From Clostridia bacterium (GTDB lineage Bacteria; Bacillota_A; Clostridia; Christensenellales; Aristaeellaceae), in the NCBI GenBank assembly GCA_900754775.1, contig CAAEDZ010000063.1, forward strand, positions 1 to 5,830: DNA of 5,830 nucleotides. Direction: 5' to 3'. This document shows positions 5,204 to 5,830 of this stretch, piece by piece. The position numbers and the translations under genes were made by a program. Below the pieces are notes generated by a model that saw only the letters and a list, made by a program, of their open reading frames with translations, was not told the DNA's origin and did not search any database. Within the stretch, counting starts at the first letter, position 1; each line of letters opens with the position of its first letter.

Positions 5204-5830
5204 TCAGGTCTCCGGCTCGGCCTTCTTGGCGCGGGTGCGGCGGGCGGGCTTTTTCTCCGCTTCGCCTGCCTCGGCCTTGGGCTTGGCCGCGCGGCGGGCG
5301 GCGGGCTTCTTTTCCGCCGCCTCTGCCGGGGCTTCCTCGGCCTTGGCGGTCTTTTTGCGCGCGGTGGGCTTCTTCTCCGCCGCATCTTCGGCCTTGGCGG
5401 TCTTCTTGCGGGCGGCGGGCTTCTTTTCGCCCTCCTCGGCCTTGGCGGCCTTCTTGCGCGCGGGCTTGGCCGGCTTGGCGGCAATCAGTTCCTCGTAGAG
5501 GGAGAGGTACTTCTTCGCGGATTCGTCCCAGCCGTAGCTGCCCTGCATGGCGCGGCGGGCCAGCATGTTCCAGACGTCCTTCTTCTCGTGGTAGATGCTC
5601 ACGGCGCGCTCGATGACATGGAGCATGTCGTGGGCGTTGTAGTTGAGGAAGGTGAAGCCGTTGCCATCGCCGGTGTATTCGTTGTAGGAAAGCACCGTAT
5701 CGCGCAGGCCGCCGGTTTCGCGGACGATGGGTAGCGTGCCGTAGCGCAGGGAAATGAGCTGGGAAAGGCCGCAGGGCTCGAACATGGAGGGCATGAGGTA
5801 CAGATCCGCGCCCGCGTAGATGCGGTGGGA
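5204..5830 (-). CDS. glgA: Glycogen synthase (GT5), C-terminal part, with Lys/Ala/Pro-rich tail
   Basis: Partial: the frame stays open to the window edge and 208 residues are visible. The start [14 protein letters not shown], then [25 protein letters not shown] and [13 protein letters not shown], is the signature of the C-terminal domain of bacterial GlgA, which adds glucose from ADP-glucose to alpha-1,4-glucan in the cytoplasm. The Glu of EPCGL is the conserved acidic residue of the nucleotide-sugar site. The enzyme fold should end near YLSLYEEL, but the frame continues about 92 more residues (from roughly 5482 to 5207) as an Ala/Lys/Glu/Pro-rich tail built from about five degenerate copies of an [18 protein letters not shown] unit. 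Such tails are known in histone H1-like bacterial proteins but are not part of typical GlgA. No functional link to the hydrogenase genes is seen; a terminator hairpin and a new promoter separate them. Confidence 0.95.
   Translation of the reverse strand, partial: SHRIYAGADLYLMPSMFEPCGLSQLISLRYGTLPIVRETGGLRDTVLSYNEYTGDGNGFTFLNYNAHDMLHVIERAVSIYHEKKDVWNMLARRAMQGSYGWDESAKKYLSLYEELIAAKPAKPARKKAAKAEEGEKKPAARKKTAKAEDAAEKKPTARKKTAKAEEAPAEAAEKKPAARRAAKPKAEAGEAEKKPARRTRAKKAEPET
5207..5482 (-). repeat. Coding repeat: Lys/Ala/Pro-rich tail of GlgA
   Basis: Degenerate tandem units, most clearly [17 protein letters not shown] then [16 protein letters not shown], then [15 protein letters not shown] and [14 protein letters not shown]. 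About a third of residues are Ala and about a quarter Lys, with regularly placed Glu and Pro, so the tail is predicted to be disordered and net positive. The near-identical units at DNA level suggest growth by slippage or unequal recombination. Confidence 0.85.

Noticed and set aside
5077..5484. Arg/Pro-rich 135-codon minus-strand frame over the GlgA tail
   Set aside because: It is an out-of-frame reading of the GC-rich repeat coding for the Lys/Ala tail and would run through the terminator hairpin and the promoter.

Overview
This window is high-GC DNA in which every recognisable gene lies on the minus strand, so transcription runs from high to low coordinates. Clostridial-type features (an AGGAGG ribosome binding site, a TATAAT promoter, a GlgA-type bacterial glycogen synthase, and ferredoxin-type and sensory-type [FeFe] hydrogenases with a SpoIIE-like phosphatase) point to a strictly anaerobic, fermentative, GC-rich Clostridia member, perhaps an Oscillospiraceae-like or Christensenellaceae-like gut or digester bacterium. 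The genus cannot be fixed from this sequence.

Layout in transcription order: (1) 5830-5204, the C-terminal third of a glycogen synthase, entering from outside the window and ending in an unusual roughly 90-residue Lys/Ala/Pro-rich tail, followed by a hairpin that probably terminates it. (2) 5203-5008, an intergenic region with a good extended -10 promoter, an inverted repeat centred on the -10, and a 5'-UTR stem-loop. (3) 5007-4765, a small thioredoxin-fold [2Fe-2S] ferredoxin (NuoE/HydC C-terminal type). (4) 4764-4573, a 192-base GC-rich, hairpin-rich spacer. (5) 4572-2902, a HydS-type sensory [FeFe] hydrogenase with two [4Fe-4S] motifs, an H-cluster domain, a further four-Cys Fe-S domain, a PAS domain and a C-terminal helix. 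(6) 2912-1740, a SpoIIE/PP2C-type phosphatase overlapping hydS by 11 bases and carrying a C-terminal domain I cannot name. (7) 1720-299, a group B-like monomeric [FeFe] hydrogenase. (8) 298-1, a gene-free tail with several strong hairpins, two of which share loop and flank but have different, fully complementary stems.

Genes 3-7 look like one transcription unit for hydrogen metabolism with built-in sensing. The likely logic, which is inference, is this: HydS reads H2 or redox state at its H-cluster and passes the signal through its Fe-S, PAS and helix modules to the translationally coupled phosphatase. The phosphatase changes the phosphorylation of an unseen target that controls fermentation genes, while the last gene supplies a catalytic ferredoxin-type hydrogenase. 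The H-cluster maturation genes (hydE, hydF, hydG) and the kinase expected to oppose the phosphatase are not in this window.

The most unusual signals are the covarying hairpin pair downstream of hydA, the TTGTG/CACAA dyad over the -10, the histone-H1-like tail on glycogen synthase, and the unassigned C-terminal domain of the phosphatase.
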